NCBI GenBank assembly: GCA_021464415.1
Contig: CM038471.1
Location: forward strand, 33,763,234 to 33,827,233
Length of the DNA stretch: 64,000 nucleotides
Direction: 5' to 3'
Source of the DNA: Lonicera japonica
Lineage: Eukaryota; Streptophyta; Magnoliopsida; Dipsacales; Caprifoliaceae
In this document: positions 45,578-57,563 of the stretch, one piece after another
How positions within the stretch are numbered: the first letter of the stretch is position 1
Layout: every line of letters starts with the position of its first letter
Notes under the pieces: model-generated
What the model was told of the DNA's origin: nothing
Database searches by the model: none
What the model saw: the letters and a program-made list of their open reading frames with translations, nothing else
Program-made: the position numbers and the translations under genes

Positions 45578-46904
45578 AGATTCTTGAATTTTACACTATA
45601 AATCTCCAAAGTCCAACATGCAGCAGCTTTTGCTTCTTCTTTATTTATTTATTTTTTTGTATTTTTGTAACTTGAATTACTTTATTCAATTATTTAAACC
45701 AATAAATCAACACTATTCTTATTTATTTATTTTTAAATATAAAGTGAAATGAATCGATTTAATTTCAATAAAATATCAATGGTATTTTAAAATACTGCTT
45801 AATATTTTAAAATACCGCATTTTTAATTGGATAATGTCACAATATCAATTCGACAAGCCCTATACTAATTCAGTATTGGCCATATCAATATTCCACCTAT
45901 ACTTTGAACCATATGGACCATATTTAGCCCTACCGAACTTAACAGTTCGGTTCAGTACATGCCCACTGTTTGAAAGCAATTGCGACATCATTCGCGCGCG
46001 CGCGCACACTCCTTCTTCGACTGATCGATGGATCAGCACTCACCACCGTAGCCTAGCACGTACAGTAACATCATTCAGCATTTCAGCTTGCTTCTCCCTC
46101 TGGTACTCTCTCTCTCTCTCAATCTATTCTTCTTTCTAATTTAATTTAGGGCTTTTAAATTAAACTAGATAGATATTTAAATATTTAATTAATAGAGGTG
46201 TTTGGATTCTTAAGGGTTTTCAATTTGAAGTGTTTGGTTTTTAAGAATTTCAATTTTTACAGTTGATTAGGGATGGATTTTAAGCTTATTAAGTATTTTT
46301 TGTTCGTTCCAATTATCATCGCTCCTTAGCCATTGTCAAATTTGGCTGAAATCTAATTCCGAAATTTTCATATATTGCTGCTTGATATAAAATACTTCCA
46401 TTGTTTTTAGGAAGTTGGTCAGTCTAATTTCTTTGTCTTTTATTTATTTCATCTCTCTAAACTCCACTGCCATCACTATTATATTATAGGGTGGGTTTTG
46501 ATCAATAATCAATCAAACTTTCAGAATTTATTTTTAGATCAGGTAACTCTATATTTTCCGTTAGTTTGATAAATTAGTTAATGTCCCTATATATTCTGAA
46601 TGAATTTGTAGACTCTCGATTCTTAAACTATCCTACTTATTTGGATTGCCGGGATTATGCTTTGTTTGATTTGAATTTTCTTTTTCTGTTTTCTCTATAA
46701 TTGACATATTCTGAAGGTATGTCCACAAGACTCTTTTTGCCCTTTCGAGTTTGCTTTTAAAGACTCGCTTGAAAATCATAGTGGTTTTCAAGAAATTTCC
46801 TTTAACAGTGACCATTAAAATGACGTTGCTAAGTATAGGAGTACATCAACAGAGCTGATAATACATTTCACGACTTGTTTTTTTTTGGGTTATTGCCTTC
46901 CTCT
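45578..46904. other. Spacer; possible promoter/leader region of the PPR gene
   Basis: Includes a (GC)n tract (about 45995-46006) and a CT repeat (about 46107-46120). cttctccctctg|gtactc near 46100 could be a leader exon end that pairs with the acceptor-like site at 48233, but this is only an inference. No coding frame is supported. Confidence 0.3.
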
Positions 46905-47655
46905 AATTTTTTGGTTAGTGATCGGCCTACCAAACAGCCCATATCTCTATATTGCCGTCTTGGTGCACTCTTTGTACGAGGGATATGGAATCCATTGACC
47001 ACGTACTAATCCATTGTTAATTTACACAAGTTATTTGGAGCGAGATTCAAATGGAGTTCGATTTGATAGTAGTTCTGCTTAGTGTTAGGATATTCCTTAT
47101 TAGTTTGTTTCCTTATGCTATTTACAAAGTTTATTTCCTAAAAGTTTTAGGAAATAACCTTTTTAAATAGCTAAAGGATGCATGACCTAATCGACGATGC
47201 CACAGCCAAATCTCATCTTCAGCCTAGTTCCAGGATAATAAGAAGAAGGCAAAGCTGCTGTGGAGGTGGTGTTGTACGGCAGCAGCTTGGAGTGTGTGGC
47301 AGGAATGCAATGCTAGGATTTTTGAAAATAGATTTTTGGAGGCTCAGGAAGTGTGGAGTAAAATCAAGTCATTGGCTTCTCTTTGGGCATCTTGTCCAGA
47401 ATTTTGGATCATTATCTGTCACTGAAATATCCAGAGATTGGGGTGCAGCTTTGATGTGGAGCTGTAGGGATTTTAAATTTATAGTCTGGGTTTTTCCTTT
47501 TTTTTTTGATGAATACTTTGTACTAGAGTGATTGTTGCTGTTTTTGTGGTGCTGTTGTGGTGGACTTTTGGTCCTCCAGATAGCTCTTTTTCGCTCGCTT
47601 GTATTGTTATTTTTATCAATAAAAGCACTTGTTTATGATAAAGAAAAAAAAATAT
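46905..47655 (+). pseudogene. LINE (L1-type) 3' end fragment
   Basis: At about 46960-47060 the plus strand reads WCTLCTRDMESIDHVLIHC with QVIWSEI, the zinc-binding C-terminal module (C-x2-C...H...C, then IW) of plant L1 LINEs. At about 47265-47400 it reads WSVWQECNARIFENRFLEAQ, WSKIKSLASLWASCPEF, the very C-terminal LINE motif. A short A-rich tail follows near 47640-47651. Between the two blocks lies about 120 bp of unrelated AT-rich sequence. Frames of 117 and 65 codons in this region are fragments of it, not host genes. Confidence 0.8.
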
Positions 47656-48235
47656 ATGTCAATAGACACAATGTACTCCTTGTTTTATTAGTAAAAAAAT
47701 CTCATTTCATTCTTACTTGCATGCATTAATGAAGGTTTTACTTTATGAGTTGAACAAATCTCATTTTCTGACTTTAATCTTTAGTGAAAGAACTCTAGGG
47801 TGCTCATTTAGATGTAGATTGTACAACTCTTAACCTTTTGCTTTTTTGAGCACGGCGATACTTTTCTTTAATCATCGGTCAGCTTAACCTTCTGCTTTTT
47901 TCATCCGTACTATGATATTGTTTGGATGAAAGATTAAGAAAAGTTAGTTTTAACTTTTATCTGATCCCTAAATTCTTGTATCTTGTTAAATTTCTAATTT
48001 GGCTTCAACTGTTTTTCAAATTTAGTATCATGGTTGAGTTTATATCTGTTGCTTGACATAAATTCGCTTAATAGATATTGATGACTTGTTCTCTAGTTTT
48101 GTAATTTTAACTAGCTATGTCAAGTGGAAATCCATTTATATATATATATATATATATCATTAAAATATAAACAAAGGATCTCAACGTTAAAAGAAAGTGT
48201 TAGTTTGACAATCTGCACTTCTTATTCTTGCAGCT
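47656..48235. other. AT-rich upstream region ending in a splice-acceptor-like site
   Basis: No gene is seen. A (TA)n tract lies at about 48136-48156. tgcacttcttattcttgcag (48214-48233) has a pyrimidine-rich run and AG, two bases before the ATG of the PPR frame, so a 5' leader intron is plausible. Confidence 0.4.
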
Positions 48236-49172
48236 ATGCCCACCCCTCAGGATGTTATACCTGTATTAGCCTCACTGCTCGATTTATGTTCAGCCAACAA
48301 GAACTTGAGAAAACTGAAAAAATTACATGCCCGAATCATAACAACCGGAATTTCCCACCATGACTTCATACGAGCCAAGCTTGTCTCATCCGACTCCACT
48401 TGCGCCCAAATGTTCGAAGCCACCTTCATCTTTTCCCTTGCCAATCGCCAATCCACTTTCCTCTACAACTCCCTCATTAGGGGCTTCTCTTCCCACAATC
48501 TCTTCTCGTAGTCCCTCTATGTTTTCCACCAAATGATCGCTGTGCTCAAACCCATTGACAGCCAAACTTTGCCGGTAGTTCTGTGCCACCTTATCGGCCC
48601 TACAACTTGGGCAGTAAGTTCACGTGGCAGTTTGGAAAAACAGGTTTGCGTTGGATGTAGCAAATTCGAATGCTTTGATAACTATGTATGCAAAGTGTGG
48701 GGAATTGGTTGGTGCACGGAGGGTGTTTGATGAGATGCCCGAGAGGAATCAGATTACCTGGTCGTCTATGATGGCTGGGTACGGGATGCACAGGAATTCA
48801 GGGGAGGTCTTTGGGTTGTTTGATTGGATGGTGGATACTGGTGTGTTGCCCGATGGGGTGACTTTTACCGCGGTTTTAATGGCGTGTAGTCATGGCAGAT
48901 TTATAGATAAAGGAAGGGAGTATTTTGAGATGATACAAAGGAGGTTTCAGTTGAGACTGGGACTGGAGCATTACACTTGTATGGTGGATATGATGGGGAG
49001 GGCTGGGAGACTGGAGGAAGCAGAGGCGTTGATTGAGGGGATGGAGGAGGACCCAGATGAGGCTTTGTTAGCTGCATTGTTCGGGGCTTGTAAGATTCAT
49101 GGGAAGGTGGAAGTAGCTGAGAGAGTGGCTGAGAAGGTATATGGGAGAAGGCTGATTGCACCGTCTCTATAA
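48236..49172 (+). pseudogene. Pentatricopeptide repeat (PPR) protein, PLS/E type, disabled
   Basis: PPR proteins bind organellar RNA. The start ATG (48236) follows a good acceptor-like site. The N-terminus has LLDLCSANKNLRKLKKLHAR, IFSLANRQSTFLYNSLIRGF and a YVFHQMI motif. The second half reads NALITMYAKCGELVGARRVF, PERNQITWSSMMAGYGMH, PDGVTFTAVLMACSHG, YTCMVDMMGRAGRLEEAEAL and an E-type ending GACKIHGKVEVAERVAEKVY (stop at 49170-49172). Lesions: TAG at 48509-48511, a small frameshifting deletion near 48581 (LPVVL then CATLSALQLGQ in another frame), and TAA at 48615-48617. No DYW domain follows. Length would be about 310 codons, short for the class. Sequencing errors could explain one lesion, hardly all three. 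Confidence 0.85.
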
Positions 49173-50509
49173 TTTGAGTGCTTTAGATTGCAACAAGCTA
49201 GATTCTGGCGATGGCCTTTCACTAATGTTAGACGTGATTGGTGATAAAGAATTACAAACTCAAATTCTAGCGTTTATAAGAGGACTAAGAAAAGAAAGCA
49301 ATTAAACTTGAAAAATGAATTAAGCCTTTAAAACAAAGTTCACTAAACAAGAAAAAGAAGAAAGGCCAGAAGTGAAATTCAAAAGCTTAATCGTCATCAA
49401 ATGGTTAAGATCGTTCAGCACGCGTTGACTTTTTTGTACCAATTCCAAGCTTGGCAATTGGGGCCCGGGTTGTACCTTACGTGTGAAGATGATTTTTGCA
49501 TTTTTTCGAAACTAAAAGCCAGTCTTCAATCCCTTTTTTGACATGGGCCGCACCCCATTAGGATCAGGCCAATGCATAAAAAGGAGGGAGCAGCCAGCCC
49601 ACTGTTATAAATTTGAAAGGGAGGTTTGGGTAAAAAAGGTCCACTGCTTTGTAAGGCTTTGTCACATTTTTTCTTCTAAGTTTTAGTTTGTAATTTTTTA
49701 TATTTGGTTATCATACAAGAGCAAGATCCATGACGATACCCTTTAATTTTGTTCAAGGTCGTCCAAGCTTTGGAAGAAGAACCCACACAACCTAAAGTTT
49801 CAGTTCATCTGATAAGGTGAGTTCTCTCTTATACTTACATTTTTGCATTATTTAGTTTTGGCGTCTATTTGTTATTTTTGTACTTTTTATTATATAACAG
49901 CTTGCACCCTTGAAGGTAGGCACAGCTTATGCGATGAGGAGAATCAGCAAGACATAAAGCTTATTCAAGTTAGACCACTCTGTCCATTGGCAATGGTTTG
50001 GTCACTGGTGCCTTCTTCGGTGTCCGATCTGATCAGAGTGGCAGCCATTACGTCTTTGCAGTTGGAAAACTTGAGTACACTTCTCTTCCTCTCCCTCTTC
50101 CTCTTCTACTTTTTTTCCGTTGTATGCATTGATCCGCTATGTGGGGAAAATAGTGGGTCCTTATGTTTACCGTTAATGCCTTTATCTACTTATGTAAATT
50201 TGTAGAATGATAATGAATTGCACTTGGGTTTGATCTAATTTTAGGGTTGATTACAAACATTACTAAGAACTGAATATTTTGTTGTTTGAAATTTTGAATT
50301 GCAGGGGATTGCAATATAGGTGTGAATTTTGTTTTTTATTAATGAATGAAACTTTGAATATATACTTTTATCTCATTGGTTTCCACGGTTCTCTATCTAC
50401 TGCTACATCAAGTATCCTTTTTATGCTTCTTTGAGTTTGATTTTTGTAATGATAATGTATAAGATTGTATAACTAACCGAAGAGTATTAACTACTATTTG
50501 CATGATTCA
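49173..50509. other. Spacer with weak exon-like signals
   Basis: A TATA-like ttataaatttg (about 49604), an ATG frame at 49730 and a donor-like ataag|gtgagttct (about 49817) are followed by an acceptor-like tatataacag (about 49901). Downstream, plus strand 49990-50070 reads GNGLVTGAFFGVRSDQSG then SHYVFAVGKLEYT, which looks protein-like but has an upstream stop. I do not recognise it; it may be a decayed host exon. Confidence 0.25.
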
Positions 50510-50540
50510 ACAACAACAACAACAACAAGCCTTTATCCCA

Positions 50541-51899
50541 CTAGGTGGGGTCGGCTACATGGATCAAACGACGCCATAGTGGTCTGTCGTGAATCATATC
50601 TCTAGTGAAACCATTCGCCTCTAAATCCTTCTTAATAGTTTCACCTATAGTTTTTCTAGGTCTTCCTCTGCCTCTAACAACTAGGCTTCCCTCCATATGA
50701 TCAACTCTCCTAACCATGGCATCTGCAGGTCTCCTCCATACATGCCCAAACCATCTAAGTCGAGATTCAACCATCTTTTCTGTAATAGGTGCCACCCCAA
50801 CTCCCTCTCTGATGGTAACATTCCTGATCTTATCTTTCCTAGTCTTGCCACTCATCCATCTCAACATTCTCATCTCAGCTACACTTAGTTTATTCTCGTG
50901 TTGGCTTTTGACCGCCCAACACTCAGTCCCATACAACATTGCTGGTCTAACCGCGGTACGATAGAATTTTCCTTTTAACTTGAGTGGTACCTTTTTATCA
51001 CATAACACACCCGAAGCTTTCCTCCATTTCAACCATCCTGCTTGAATCCGGTGATTTACATCTCCCTCTATCTCCCCATCTTCTTGTATAATGGATCCAA
51101 GATACTTAAACCGAGTGACTTGTGGTATGACATTATCCCCAACTTTTACCTCTAAGTTAGTAGTGCTCCGCCTTTTATTGAACTTGCACTCCATGTATTC
51201 TGTCTTACTTCTGCTTAAACGAAAGCCATGCGCTTCTAAATTTTGTCTCCAAGTTTCCACCTTCCCATTTAGCTCTTCTCTGGACTCACCCACTAGGACA
51301 ATATCATCTGCAAACAGCATACATCGCGGTGCTGGCTCTTGAATGTGTTCCGTGAGTACATCCAAGACCAAGGTAAACAGATAAGGGCTCAAAGCTGACC
51401 CTTGGTGTAGTCCTATAGTTATAGGAAAATCTTCTGTGGACCCACTATGTGTTCTCACACTAGTCATAGCTCCTTCATACATGTCCTTGATAACACGAAT
51501 ATAGGCAATCCTAACCCCTTTCTTCTCTAGGGCTTTCCACAAAATCTCTCTGGGTACCCTATCGTACGCCTTCTCCAAGTCAATGAAAACCATGTGTAGG
51601 TCCTTTTGATCCCTCCGATATTGCTCCATCAAACGCCGCAACAAGTAAATTGCTTCCATGGTCGACCTTCCGGGCATAAAACCAAATTGATTATCTAAAA
51701 TGCTGGTTTCTTTTCTTAGTCTCCGCTCAATCACCCTTTCCCATAACTTCATAGTATGACTCATGAGTTTAATCCCCCTGTAATTGGCGCAATTTTGTAT
51801 ATCCCCTTTATTCTTATAAATCGGATTAGGGTGCTTCTCCTCCATTCTTCCGGCATCTTCTTTGACCTCAATATCTTGTTGAAAAACCTTGTGAGCCAA
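50541..51899 (-). pseudogene. RTE LINE reverse transcriptase and C-terminal domain
   Basis: The true reading begins near 51830 after a frameshift; codons before that belong to the other frame. Motifs in order: [46 protein letters not shown] (motif A Asp), [13 protein letters not shown], then the catalytic FADD at 51303-51314, [14 protein letters not shown], and a C-terminal [16 protein letters not shown] with [12 protein letters not shown], typical of RTE-type plant LINEs. The stop (TGA/TAG-type end) lies at 50541 in ...LIHVADPT. All key RT motifs are intact. The break with the endonuclease frame fits a one-base deletion around 51822-51826. Confidence 0.88.
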
Positions 51900-52930
51900 C
51901 CAATGCCTTTATCACCTAGACCCTTCCAAACCTCAATAGGTATACTATCTGGCCCAACTGCTTTACCACTATCCATTCGTATCAATGCTTCTTTCACTTC
52001 CTTTTCTTGAATTCTGCGATAAAAGGTGAAATTTTGGTCATCCTCTCGCATGTTCAGCTCATCTCCACATGCTAAAATCTCGTAACCTTCATTAAATAAT
52101 TTGTGAAAATAGTTCTTCCATCTCTCTTGTATGTCTTGTTCTTTAACCAAGACATTACCTTCTTCGTCCTTAATGCATCTCACTTGATCCAAGTCTTTTG
52201 TCTTCCTTTCTCGACCTTTAGCAAGTCGGTAAATAGCTTTTTCCCCAGCTTTGGTGCCTAAAGATTGGTATAATCCATCAAAAGCTTTAGTCCTCGACTC
52301 ACTCACCGCCTTCTTAGTCTCTTTCTTTGCTTCTTTGTAAGATTCCCAATTTTCCGCATTCTTACATAGAGACCAAGCTTTAAAGCATTTCCTTTTTACC
52401 TTAACTTTATCTTGTACACTATCATCCCACCACCAAGATTCTTTATCCCTAGGTCCACACCCTCTTGATTCACCCAGCGTCTCTTTAGCTATCTTCCTGA
52501 TCCCATCGGCCGCCTTGTCCCACATATCATTTGCGCTTCCGTTTGCCTCCCAAAATCCTCCCTCCAGCACCTTGTGTTGAAAGATCCTTTGTTTTTCACC
52601 CTTCAAATGCCACCATCTAATCCTTGAAACCTTACCTTGGCCCCTTCTCTTCACTTTCCCCTTAACTCGTATATCCATCACCAGGACTCTATGTTGGGTA
52701 GTCAAGCTCTCTCCAGGTATGACTTTACAGTCCATACAACTCTTTCGATCTCCTTTCCTAAGGAGGAAGAAATCGATCTGCGAGCATGCTGCCCCACTCT
52801 TGTATGTGATGAGGTGCTCCTCCCGCTTCTTAAAACATGTATTGGCAACCATAAGATCATAAGCAGACGAGAAATCAAGGATAGATTTTCCCTCGGTATT
52901 TACCACCCCAATGCCATAACCTCCATGCAC
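51761..52930 (-). pseudogene. RTE LINE endonuclease C-terminal half and linker
   Basis: The frame opens with HGGYGIGVVNTEGKSILDF and contains SAYDLMVANTCFKKREEHLI, SQIDFFLLRKGDR and ESLTTQHRVLVMDI, the second half of an exonuclease-endonuclease-phosphatase domain (SQIDF and the late H motif present). A lysine-rich linker leads to the start of reverse transcriptase, KAVGPDSIPIEVWKGLG and [11 protein letters not shown], then goes out of frame near 51825. The N-terminal catalytic half of the endonuclease is not present upstream. Confidence 0.87.
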
Positions 52931-52945
52931 CCCCCTATAGTTTTC

Positions 52946-54150
52946 AGAAGAGCTCCCTATACTTTTGTCTTAATTGGGGGTAGCTGGTGTTCTCCCGTAT
53001 ATCAAATTAAGCTTCAAACCTACAGCAAACAATATACTCTACATTTTAAGTTATCCCGCTCATACAAACAAGATGATTCTTGGTGAGCTAAAAGCTCATT
53101 GGGACTCCAAAAGTGGGTCTTTATTACTCTTTACATTATTTTATTTGCTGTTATTGAAAAAAATATTAGAAGTCTACAATAATTGGTATTATTAAGTATT
53201 GAATATTGAATTGTTACACACATCAACAATTTTGGTGTATATTATTATTTCTGTTTTCATAGTCTGATTCTTATTTATATGGTTTGAAACCAATATAAAA
53301 TATCTTTCCAGTTATACCAAAAGAGAAAATTGCATAAGGTTTTTATCCGTCATTCGACATTCCTTTTGTTAGTAATGTGAATTAAATCGTAAATGGCATG
53401 TCCATCGTATGGGTTAAAAACAAATTTTAATTAAAAATTCAATTTATTTAAATATTTTTTAAGATGGTTCAAGAGAACTGGTTCGATTTATTTCAATATA
53501 GGTTCAAAGCTTTTTTATGAATATATGGATCAAAAAAGTTTGGTTTTTTAAATCCCACCACCACCTCCAACCTCCTCCTTCATCCCATCACACCTTATAC
53601 CCCCCCCCCCCCCCAAAAAAAATCCCAAAGAAAAAAAACACACACACACACATGCATGTTTGTATATATCAATATAAATAATGTATGTATATATATATAT
53701 ATGATTGTAGATCATTAAACCTAAATTAAGATTAAACCCAAATTGAAATTGCAATCAAACCTAAATCAAGATTAAACCCATATCAATACAAAGATTTAAC
53801 CCCAGATTAAACATGAAATCATTAAATCCAAATCATGAATGGTGTGTGAGAATGCTGATGAGGGAGAAAGTGGATGTGTAGTAGAGAAAGAGGAGTTTGA
53901 TGTTGGTGGGGATGAGAGAGGTGGAGATGGTGGTGTTGGGCGGGTCGCGATGGGTAAAGAGGTGAAGAAAAAGACGTGTCGTCTTAAATTGGAACCGAGT
54001 TTGAAGAATTGTAAATCACAGAGAGTGATTGGAGAGATAAAGGGGGTTGAAGGAAGAAAAGAAAAGGTACAATCAACTCTAAAATTTTCAAAAAATTGGT
54101 GCGCAGTTAAAAATAAAATGCGCATTCATCAGCAAGGGGATAAAGACTCT
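52946..54150. other. Spacer with C15 run and short repeats
   Basis: C15 homopolymer (53600-53614) followed by A-rich and CA repeats (to 53652) and a TA tract. A motif aaacctaaat-aagattaaacc recurs two or three times at 53717-53785. Overlapping frames on both strands at 53796-54156 are not supported as genes. Confidence 0.55.
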
Positions 54151-56502
54151 TATTAAGTTATTAATCAATAAAGTCATCATTCGCAACTCTTAAATGTTGA
54201 TGCATGGGAGATGCAAGGTGTCTATCTACTTGGTGAACGTGTTGAAAGCCTAATGCTATTGAGAACACTTGATAGCCTCGTATAAAACACCTGATTACCA
54301 AAAGTAACATTCTACTAAATGCAACTGTAAAAATGAGACACTTAATTTGAGACAAAGGGAGTGTAATACTGCTCAAAGGTACATAATTTTTGCACACAGC
54401 AATGTGGCAGTGATATGATTCCTTTGATATTGGATTTCACCTACAAGTAGTAGATCTTATTATTCACTCTGTTTCCCTTTTGAAGTCTTTGTAAATGATG
54501 GGAAATATTTGTTAGGACAAATCTTGTGTCTTTTTTCGTAGTGTTATATTGATAATATAGAATTAATAAAATATAAATAATTGTCTAGCACCTAAGCCAC
54601 ATCTACATAACGCTTTGACCAATCAAGTAATGGAAACAACATGCCTATCATAAGCTTTTGTGCATTTTGCTCCTAGATGGGCAAGAGTTGTTTCATTCCA
54701 TCTTGACTATCATAAGCTCATTTGTCTACTTTGTAATTGATTACATTAGTCTTCATCTCGGTAACATTTTACATCAATTATATGCAGAGAGGTGCTTGCT
54801 AAACTGCGATCCAAGATATTGCATGTTGAAATGCGTCCACTTTTGGCGATTACACTCACATGGGACCGTTTGCACCATGTCTGAACAAAGGGTCTTTGGA
54901 ATTGCTCCCACTGGGTATGATACTACTCCTCCTAAATAGAAATAGGGAAAAAAAAAAAAAACACTTTTAAGACTGATTAAGCACTTAATCCTGTACTACA
55001 GGCATGATTATTAGTGGGACTACTGCAATTGCATAAAGATGTTTAATGTATTTCATTCTACAGTACCAGCAGGGAACACTTATATTCCTCTGTCATTATA
55101 TAATATATAATACAATATGGCAAATTTAAAAGAAATGGAGTTCCGGTACTGCAAGGATAAGATGAGAATATATATACACAATTATACATAATGTAATAAA
55201 CAAGTGTATTTGCAATAATTTTACATGACGGTGATAAATTTTAGCATTAAATACAAATCTTGAGGACAGACCGCAGACGTTAGTGGATTTACTATCTATG
55301 TGTGCTTCTGTATATCCATTTTGAGTGTATCTTTCATTGTCTAAACTTTTAACCATTTAACTTTTAAAATTTACTCAACATTCTTTTGCTTAGGAAAAAA
55401 CTTGCGAAATAACACCTGCCTTCTCTATGCTTTATCCGGAAGCCAAAGTAGAATAAGTCAATTTGTACTTATTTGGAGTATCAAATACATACGGATACTC
55501 CATATTTGAACCTTTTCAAATATATGTGCTACTTAGGTGAAAAGTCTCTAACCTCTCCTTTGTAACGCTCGAACTGGAGATGGATAAGCCCACTTGCCTT
55601 CTTCAGTTTGGAGTATGCATGTGAGGCTCACTCCTGCTGGATTTTCTGTTGTCCCACAGCTAGGTATTGCATTTCTTCATTATTCATGGATATCACTGTG
55701 ACAACATCCCTGATCTGAACTCTTCCTGTTCTCTCAATTCCCCTGTAGTCTCCTACTTCGGTTGAGAGCTTGGCTTCCACCAACTCTGCAACTAAACAAT
55801 TCGTCTGTCTTAGTTAGCGCATTCTCATTTATTATTGAAATATGGTGAATTAATTAAAAGTAGGGGTGTTATAAAACTGACTAACCGAGCCAATTGGTTT
55901 TTTAAGGTTCACGGTTCAGTTCGGTTGGAAAATATTGAAACTGAGAGGATCAGTGTTCAGTTTTGAGGTGCGTAAAACTGATCAAAATCGACCTGACCTG
56001 TGTCACATTTCTAGAGGTTGGGGAGCATGTTTTTGGTTGTACGACATAGGCACAGAAATTAATAGGCTCATCTAAAAAAATTCGAGAGTGAGATAAGCCC
56101 ATAAAAAAAAATCAGTAATGAAAAAGAGCCAAAAATTAGTTGGGGGGCCATGTCCAAAACTGACAAGGGTCGGTTTGGTTCACATATTAGGCAAAACCGA
56201 CATAATTGGTTTGGTTGACATCAGACATATGCTCAAAACCAAAACGAACCAATTCGTGAACACTCCTAAATAGGAGAGCTGAAATATTTTTGTCTTCAGA
56301 CCATAAAGTGATTAATTGGATAATGCTACAATGGCCCAACAGTGAGAGTGTGCTGACTTTTGATTGGATTAGGTATGTACGTGTCTCTTTTCTTGGTTCT
56401 GTGTCGATTGAGGATTGGTATTTGGACAGTGTTTTAAGGGACAAACCAACTCCGGGTCACTCTCTACCCAATAAGTTGTTGAGAATGGTTGGCTCAAATC
56501 AT
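54151..56502. other. Long spacer, no recognised gene
   Basis: Minus strand 55800-55645 is open for about 50 codons with protein-like text (ELVEAKLSTEVGDYRG, VQIRDVVTVISMNNEEMQYL), which I do not recognise. Region 55880-56240 has gttcggtt/aaccgacc motifs. The rest is AT-rich. A host exon fragment cannot be excluded. Confidence 0.35.
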
Positions 56503-56707
56503 TGATCCCATATGGAAAAATTGTAGAACTCAACATGGGTATATAAGTGGAGGAGAGTCTCTACATAGTAACGAGGCCTTTTAAGTGAAAACTCCACACC
56601 TGTGGCCCAAAGGTGTTTTAAGTTGGGGACAATATCGTTACTATGTGCGCGGACCAGCGGGCCCGGTTGGTGCCCCGGGCCCAACCCGAGTGCCGGTGGG
56701 CACAACA
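56503..56707 (+). mobile_element. Short LTR-like fragment inside the ABCG locus
   Basis: Starts TGATCCCATATGG, has a TATA-like gggtatataagtgg (about 56537) and a GC-rich end with gggcccggttgg, closing ...GGGCACAACA. It abuts the ABCG exon piece at 56708, whose frame is lost there. Solo LTR or TRIM-like fragment; no target duplication was found. Confidence 0.45.
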
Positions 56708-56830
56708 TAAGTGTGCTTTAAATCAACTCCGACAACAATTTGCATAACATCCTTATAGTGATCTGAGGCCTTGTAGCACTCTACAAGTTCATCTATGGTC
56801 AAAGGAGTTGATTTTGGTGTCACATATTGG
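56708..56830 (-). pseudogene. ABCG (PDR-type) exon piece after NBD1
   Basis: Minus-strand reading TPKSTPLTIDELVECYKASD then HYKDVMQIVVGVDLKHTY fits the segment between the first nucleotide-binding domain and the first membrane domain of plant PDR-type ABCG transporters, and it lies downstream of the exon at 57564-58018 as expected. It is cut off by the LTR-like fragment. No membrane-spanning exons were found further left. Confidence 0.55.
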
Positions 56831-57563
56831 GAACCATATATGTCCAGCTACTATATCTTCAAGAAACTTTGTTGATTCCATGGGTGATGACTTCTCATAC
56901 CTATATACACATTCAATGGCGCTTGTTTTTTATTGATGTTGATTAAGTTGTTACCCCTAAAAGGACAGCAAGTAGAAGTAGTGCTAGCAATTCTTAATGA
57001 AACCCATTAACCCAACACATTGCAAATGGTTGACCAATTAACCAAACACGAGTAAATGAGCAACACATAAGACATTTTAAACAAATGGGTGACACGAATC
57101 TGTCGTACATGATAGGAACCCAATTGTGGATGAATGCCCTAATCGGATCTGGACCATTAGATTTAAATTTAACGGTTTAAATTTTGACAAGTGGCTTCAC
57201 TAGAAGGAGCACATTCTTCTGGTCTTGGCTTAAAATCTGAACCCTTAAATTTTAATCTAATGATCTAGATTTTCTAACTCTACTTTGTATGATGAAAATC
57301 ACCCTCGAGGTGCGAGATCCGAATACATAATGGGCCAGCTATTGGTTGTGCCCTTTTTAACATTGATCTGATAAGACATGATAGAAAGTGACTCCCAACC
57401 TGACCTGTTACCAGGCCTATACAAATGGTTAGGGTTTACCCATTAACCTGCCACGAGGTTAACGGGTTAGGGTTTAGCCTTAACAATTTCGGGTCGTTAA
57501 CGAGTTGACCTGTTAGACACATTTATACAAATGGGTGAAACGAACAAGTGTTATATTACTTAC
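56831..57563. other. Putative ABCG intron, with MITE-like repeats
   Basis: Begins with the donor GTAAGT on the minus strand at 57563-57558. It contains imperfect inverted motifs (ccattagatttaaatttaac near 57150 and aaattttaatctaatgatct near 57256) and acccattaacc/gggttaacg-type repeats, probably MITE remains. Confidence 0.4.

Larger units (their letters stand above)
50510..52945 (-). mobile_element. RTE-clade LINE, 5' truncated, with (TTG)n tail
   Basis: On the minus strand the element runs from an apurinic-type endonuclease C-terminal part (52930 downward) through reverse transcriptase to a 3' end reading ...ccacctagtgggataaaggc then (TTG)n (caa repeats at 50510-50528 on the plus strand). 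A short TTG-type tail instead of poly-A, and the gtggctcgac-like 3' end, fit plant RTE LINEs. The 5' end, including the first half of the endonuclease, is missing, as usual for incomplete reverse transcription. Apart from one frameshift the coding part is open, so the copy is fairly young. A target duplication was not identified. Confidence 0.85.

Noticed and set aside
47178..47729. Two plus-strand frames (117 and 65 codons) as host genes
   Set aside because: Another frame of the same stretch reads the LINE C-terminal motif, and the second frame is T-rich low complexity near its A-rich tail.
53796..54156. Overlapping 105- and 109-codon frames on opposite strands
   Set aside because: No recognisable domain. 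Gly/Glu- or Ser/Pro-rich composition is explained by purine-rich DNA, and there are no splice or promoter signals.
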